Shown here: piece by piece, positions 60,488-64,000 of the stretch
Position numbering within the stretch: the stretch's first letter is position 1
Layout of the letters: the number at the start of each line of letters is the position of its first letter
Assembly: GCA_028284445.1 (NCBI GenBank)
Contig: JANQRS010000016.1
Coordinates: forward strand, 1 to 64,000
DNA length: 64,000 bases
DNA from: Calditrichia bacterium
GTDB taxonomy: Bacteria > Calditrichota > Calditrichia > RBG-13-44-9 > J075
Direction of reading: 5' to 3'
Translations under genes and position numbers: made by a program
The notes under the pieces: generated by a model
Database searches by the model: none
What the model was told of the DNA's origin: nothing
What the model saw: only the letters and a program-made list of their open reading frames with translations

Positions 60488-63400
60488 TCACGTTGTGGTT
60501 ACATCAACAGCTTCAACCAGTTGCAGCGCTTTGTTAAGCTGTTTCATGCCAAAGGGCTTGGCCATGACGCCACAGAAACCGTATTCGCGATAATTTGCCA
60601 TAATCGGATCGTTGGAATAGCCGCTGGCGACAATCGCCTTCACTTCCGGGTCAATATCTTTCAGTTGTCGAAGCGTTTCCTGGCCGCCCATTCCGCCGGG
60701 AATGGTCAGGTCCATAATTACGATGTCAAACTTCTCGTTCTTCTCGACTGCATGTTGATACATGCTTACCGCGTCCCGTCCATTCTTGGCGGTCTCAACG
60801 GCATAACCGATGCGGCTTAGCATGTTTTTCAGCAGATTGCGGATATCGTCTTCATCATCCATAATCAGGATTTTGCCGGACCCCTGTGCTTGCGGTTCAT
60901 GAACCGGCTCCGGTGGTGGCTCCTTCGATGATACCGGGAGATACAAATGAAAGGTCGTTCCCCGGCCTTCGGCGGTATCAACGGTGATCAGGCCATTGTG
61001 ATTTCGCATGATGGAATAAGAGGTCGCCAGACCAAGTCCGCTGCCCTGGCGTTTGGTGGTGAAATAGGGGTCAAATATTTTGTCCAGGTGCTTGGTGGGA
61101 ATGCCGGGACCTTCGTCAGAGATAGAGACCTTGATGTATTCACCGTTGGCGAGATTGTCGTTATTACGCACTGTTTCCGTGCGCACGTCAATACCGATTA
61201 TTCCGCCTCGCGGCATTGACTGGTCGGCGTTGATCACCAGATTGTTGAGAACCTGGCTGAACTGGCCAATGTCAACTTCCGCTGCCGGCAGATCGTCAGG
61301 AATCGAAAATTGGCATTTTACGTTGGAACCGGTCAGCACGAAATTAGCGGAGTCTCTCACCTGCTCTGCGATCGATACCGGGTTCGTCACCGGCAGGCCA
61401 CCCTGGGAAAAAGTGAGCAATTGCTGTGTCAGTGCTGAGGCGCGAAGGGTTGCATTTTCGGTCACCTTGAGCAGCTGGGCCATCGGCCTATCGAGATTTG
61501 GATTTTCCTGGGCGAGATTGATATTGCCCAGTATCGCCGTCAGGATGTTATTGAAATCGTGTGCAATGCCGCCGGCAAGAATCCCGACCGACTCGAGCTT
61601 ACTGGCCCGCAGACGTTCCTCATCCAGCCGTACTTTTTCAGTAATATCGCGAAAAACCAATACCGTACCGATAACCAGCTTACTCTTATTCCTGATTGGT
61701 GCGGTGCTGGCAGCTATGGTGCGTTCACGCCCGTCTTTCATCATCAGGCGGGTGCGCAAATTTGACTGAGCATCCGGAACGCTGCCCGAGGCCTCTTCAT
61801 CTAAAACTTGGAGGTTTGAATCGCGGATGTCCACCTGCATGATTTTGCTAACCGCTTTACCAAACGCCTCTTTTTGTGTCCAGCCAGTCAAACTTTCTGC
61901 CGCCTCATTCACCATGATAATATTGCCGTTGATGTCGGTTGTGATGACTCCATCACCAATAGAGCGCAGGGTGACTGCCAGGCGTTCCTTCTCCGATGCC
62001 AGGGCGTTTTCGGCCGCGCGCCTTTCGTTGATCTGCTCATTGAGCTGCGACACGGTATTGCGCAGCTCTGCAGTGCGCTCCAGAACCCGTTTTTCCAACT
62101 CATCGCGCGTACGCTCGAGCGCTTCCTCTGCTTTTTTCTGCTCTGTGATATCGGCGTCAATGATTACCAGATTTTTGATCTTACCGCGACTATTGAGAAT
62201 CGGCGTCACGGTGGAGGAGGCGTGGATGACAGTGCCGTTACGATGTACTAACTTGGATTCATAAACGACCGGCTTGCGGGTTTCATGCACTGATTTTATG
62301 ATTCTACGGATATCCGGGTTGGTACTGGCGGCGGTTATTGTCCGGCCGCGCCGTTTCAGCAGTTCCTCCAGATTGTAGCCGGTCATGCGGCGGAAGCTGC
62401 GGTTGATCCAGATGATCTTACCCCGGGGATCGGTGATCACAATGCCGTTCCCGGTTTCACTTGCCACCAGCGAAAGTCTCTCCAGTTCAAGATTCGTCTT
62501 CTCGGCTTTTTCCTTTGCCTGACGCAGCTCCCGGGTGCGATCCTCTACCTTGGCTTCCAGCATCAGCCGTTGCCGCTCAATGGTCGCTGTTCTTGAACTG
62601 ACGTAAGTATAAATTAGCCCGACGATCAGCAGCGCCGAGAGGAAATAAAACCACCAGGTTTGATAGAATGGGGGGCGAATGGACAGGCGCAGCGTCGTTG
62701 GTGCCTCGCTCCAGACATCATCGTTATTCGATCCCTTTACCATAAAAAGATAAGAGCCGGGATCAAGGTTTGTATAGGTGGCCTGGTTTTTACTGGTTAC
62801 CTGGGTCCAGTCCGGATCAAATCCCTGCAGCTTATACATATAGCGATTCTTGCTGGGAGCGGTGTAATCGAGCGCCGCAAATTCCAGGGTAAACATGTTA
62901 TCGTTGTGATCTATCTGAATCGATTGTGCGCTGGTAATATCTTCCGGCAATGGGACGGACTCGTTGAAGATTTTGAAATCTGTGAAAACGACCGGCGGCA
63001 CATGCGGATTTTCCGTGACTTGCTGCGGACTGAAAGCGGTAATACCATTGATGCCGCCAAAAAAGAATTGTCCTTCGGGACTGACGGCCCAGGCATTGTA
63101 GTTGAATTCATCACTTTGCAGACCATCACGGCGGTCGAAATTACGGAAGCGAATAGTCTCCGGCTGAAAGCGGGAAAGCCCCTGGTTAGTGCTCAGCCAT
63201 AGATAGCCGTTCTCATCCTCAATAATGCCGTAAATTGTATTGTTGGGAAGCCCATGCGTTTTCCCGTAGCTGTCAAAATCCTGCTTGCGAATCGAAAAGC
63301 GCGATAGACCACCATCGAGGGTGCCGATCCACAGTATGTCGGCAGTTGAGAGGTGCAAGGCCAGGATTTGATCATTGGGCAGGCTATTTGGCTCTTCCGG

Positions 63401-64000
63401 CCTGCTATAATAATGCGTGATGCGATAGTTGCGATAGTCATTCGCTTCGTCGTTTGAAAATCGGACAAAATTCAGGCCATTGGAAGTTCCCACCCAAAGA
63501 TTGCCGTCTGCATCTTTCTCAATTGAATGAATAATGTTGTTGCTCAGGCGTTGTTCAGTATCTTCGCCGATATCGTCTATGGTAAAGCTGCTGCGAGCCT
63601 TGATATCCAGCCGATGGAGGCCGCGATTGCTACCAATCCAGAGAATGCCGCTTTGGTCGCCGTAAATTGTGCGAATCTGGTTCGCCGATTGCCCGGATTG
63701 ACTTTCGGCAAGCAGGGGCATTTTCAGGAAAGTCTGCCTCTGACTGTCGTAGTAGAACAAACCATATTGCCAGCTGCCTACCCAAAGCGTACCGTAGCGA
63801 TCCTCATAGACAGCGGAGACCTGCTGATTCGCTACCGTTGCGCGTGTGGGGCCAATCTGAAATGCGATATGTGAGAAGCCGGCGTTTGCCCAGCCATCCG
63901 AAAGGTCAATTCTATCAATGCCGCCGCTTTGCGTGCCGACCCAGAGCAGCTCTTCGCTGGGAGCATGCATGGCGCGAATCATATTGTCGCTCAGGCTGTT
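60488..64000 (-). CDS. Hybrid sensor histidine kinase with two-component propeller, truncated by the window edge
   Basis: At least 1164 aa; the frame continues beyond 64000 (NSLSDN precedes MIRAMHA), so the N-terminus is missing. Propeller repeats (LLWVGTQSGGIDRI, LWVGSWQYGLFYYD, ILWIGTLDGGLSRF) run to about residue 320. A Y_Y_Y domain, one membrane span near 440 and a coiled coil follow. Next are two PAS domains (about 500-780), a HisKA with GGIAHDFNN near 805 and an HATPase with DEGPGIPTKHLDKIFDPYF. A receiver domain has its phospho-Asp in IVIMDLTIPG near 1090. Such kinases sense polysaccharide fragments in Bacteroidota. No DNA-binding domain is fused, so a partner regulator is needed. Confidence 0.93.
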   Translation of the reverse strand, partial: NSLSDNMIRAMHAPSEELLWVGTQSGGIDRIDLSDGWANAGFSHIAFQIGPTRATVANQQVSAVYEDRYGTLWVGSWQYGLFYYDSQRQTFLKMPLLAESQSGQSANQIRTIYGDQSGILWIGSNRGLHRLDIKARSSFTIDDIGEDTEQRLSNNIIHSIEKDADGNLWVGTSNGLNFVRFSNDEANDYRNYRITHYYSRPEEPNSLPNDQILALHLSTADILWIGTLDGGLSRFSIRKQDFDSYGKTHGLPNNTIYGIIEDENGYLWLSTNQGLSRFQPETIRFRNFDRRDGLQSDEFNYNAWAVSPEGQFFFGGINGITAFSPQQVTENPHVPPVVFTDFKIFNESVPLPEDITSAQSIQIDHNDNMFTLEFAALDYTAPSKNRYMYKLQGFDPDWTQVTSKNQATYTNLDPGSYLFMVKGSNNDDVWSEAPTTLRLSIRPPFYQTWWFYFLSALLIVGLIYTYVSSRTATIERQRLMLEAKVEDRTRELRQAKEKAEKTNLELERLSLVASETGNGIVITDPRGKIIWINRSFRRMTGYNLEELLKRRGRTITAASTNPDIRRIIKSVHETRKPVVYESKLVHRNGTVIHASSTVTPILNSRGKIKNLVIIDADITEQKKAEEALERTRDELEKRVLERTAELRNTVSQLNEQINERRAAENALASEKERLAVTLRSIGDGVITTDINGNIIMVNEAAESLTGWTQKEAFGKAVSKIMQVDIRDSNLQVLDEEASGSVPDAQSNLRTRLMMKDGRERTIAASTAPIRNKSKLVIGTVLVFRDITEKVRLDEERLRASKLESVGILAGGIAHDFNNILTAILGNINLAQENPNLDRPMAQLLKVTENATLRASALTQQLLTFSQGGLPVTNPVSIAEQVRDSANFVLTGSNVKCQFSIPDDLPAAEVDIGQFSQVLNNLVINADQSMPRGGIIGIDVRTETVRNNDNLANGEYIKVSISDEGPGIPTKHLDKIFDPYFTTKRQGSGLGLATSYSIMRNHNGLITVDTAEGRGTTFHLYLPVSSKEPPPEPVHEPQAQGSGKILIMDDEDDIRNLLKNMLSRIGYAVETAKNGRDAVSMYQHAVEKNEKFDIVIMDLTIPGGMGGQETLRQLKDIDPEVKAIVASGYSNDPIMANYREYGFCGVMAKPFGMKQLNKALQLVEAVDVTTT

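Overview
The window looks like a chromosomal segment of a diderm, heterotrophic bacterium. Four secreted proteins end in the C-terminal sorting domain with the hallmark NYPNPFNP, which is typical of type IX secretion cargo. With two-component propeller proteins, cytochrome bd and a base composition near 50% G+C by eye, this points to the Fibrobacterota-Chlorobiota-Bacteroidota neighbourhood, for example Calditrichota, KSB1 or Ignavibacteria-like lineages. The assignment is by protein style only. I saw no rRNA, tRNA, CRISPR array, phage gene or transposase.

Layout. 0.2-2.2 kb: lutBC (lactate utilisation). 2.3-3.6 kb: a TPR protein. 4.7-5.9 kb: a NamZ-type exo-muramidase. 6.1-13.9 kb: an eight-gene minus-strand operon (SpoIIM-like, two paralogous membrane proteins, DUF4129, DUF4350, MoxR ATPase, DUF58, RDD). 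14.5-18.6 kb: a transglutaminase-like/TPR protein, then a translationally coupled cupin plus membrane MutS-like ATPase. 19.0-20.7 kb: a protein with three W-rich repeats. 20.9-28.0 kb: purU and a DinB protein convergent with a four-gene set (Rieske oxygenase, GcvT-type aminomethyltransferase, two FAD oxidoreductases) that looks like an N-methyl amine demethylation module with one-carbon disposal. 28.3-35.5 kb: lipoprotein, TPM/TPM/LemA genes, a sugar-nucleotidyltransferase and a secreted M14 carboxypeptidase. 36.3-46.7 kb: a mostly plus-strand run (BatA/VWA protein with a CTG start, HflX, YjbQ, propeller protein, CpcT/CpeT-like protein, rhodanese lipoprotein, DedA, GltX, Ddl). 46.7-51.4 kb: two paralogous Ycf48-like propeller proteins with sorting tails. 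51.5-64 kb: ZU5-like lipoprotein, GlnS, an AA10 LPMO with a sorting tail, CydAB, an M61 peptidase and a hybrid histidine kinase cut by the right edge.

The most unusual non-coding signal is a family of G/C-rich palindromic elements. Eight copies were found, and every one lies within about 25 nt downstream of a stop codon. A second layer of short A/T-rich oligomer repeats fills other gaps: heptamer arrays, GAATGACAAAT-like runs and a CCAACAGGAAAAATTCC element. Non-ATG starts are frequent (five TTG, four GTG, one CTG chosen here), most with a Shine-Dalgarno match.
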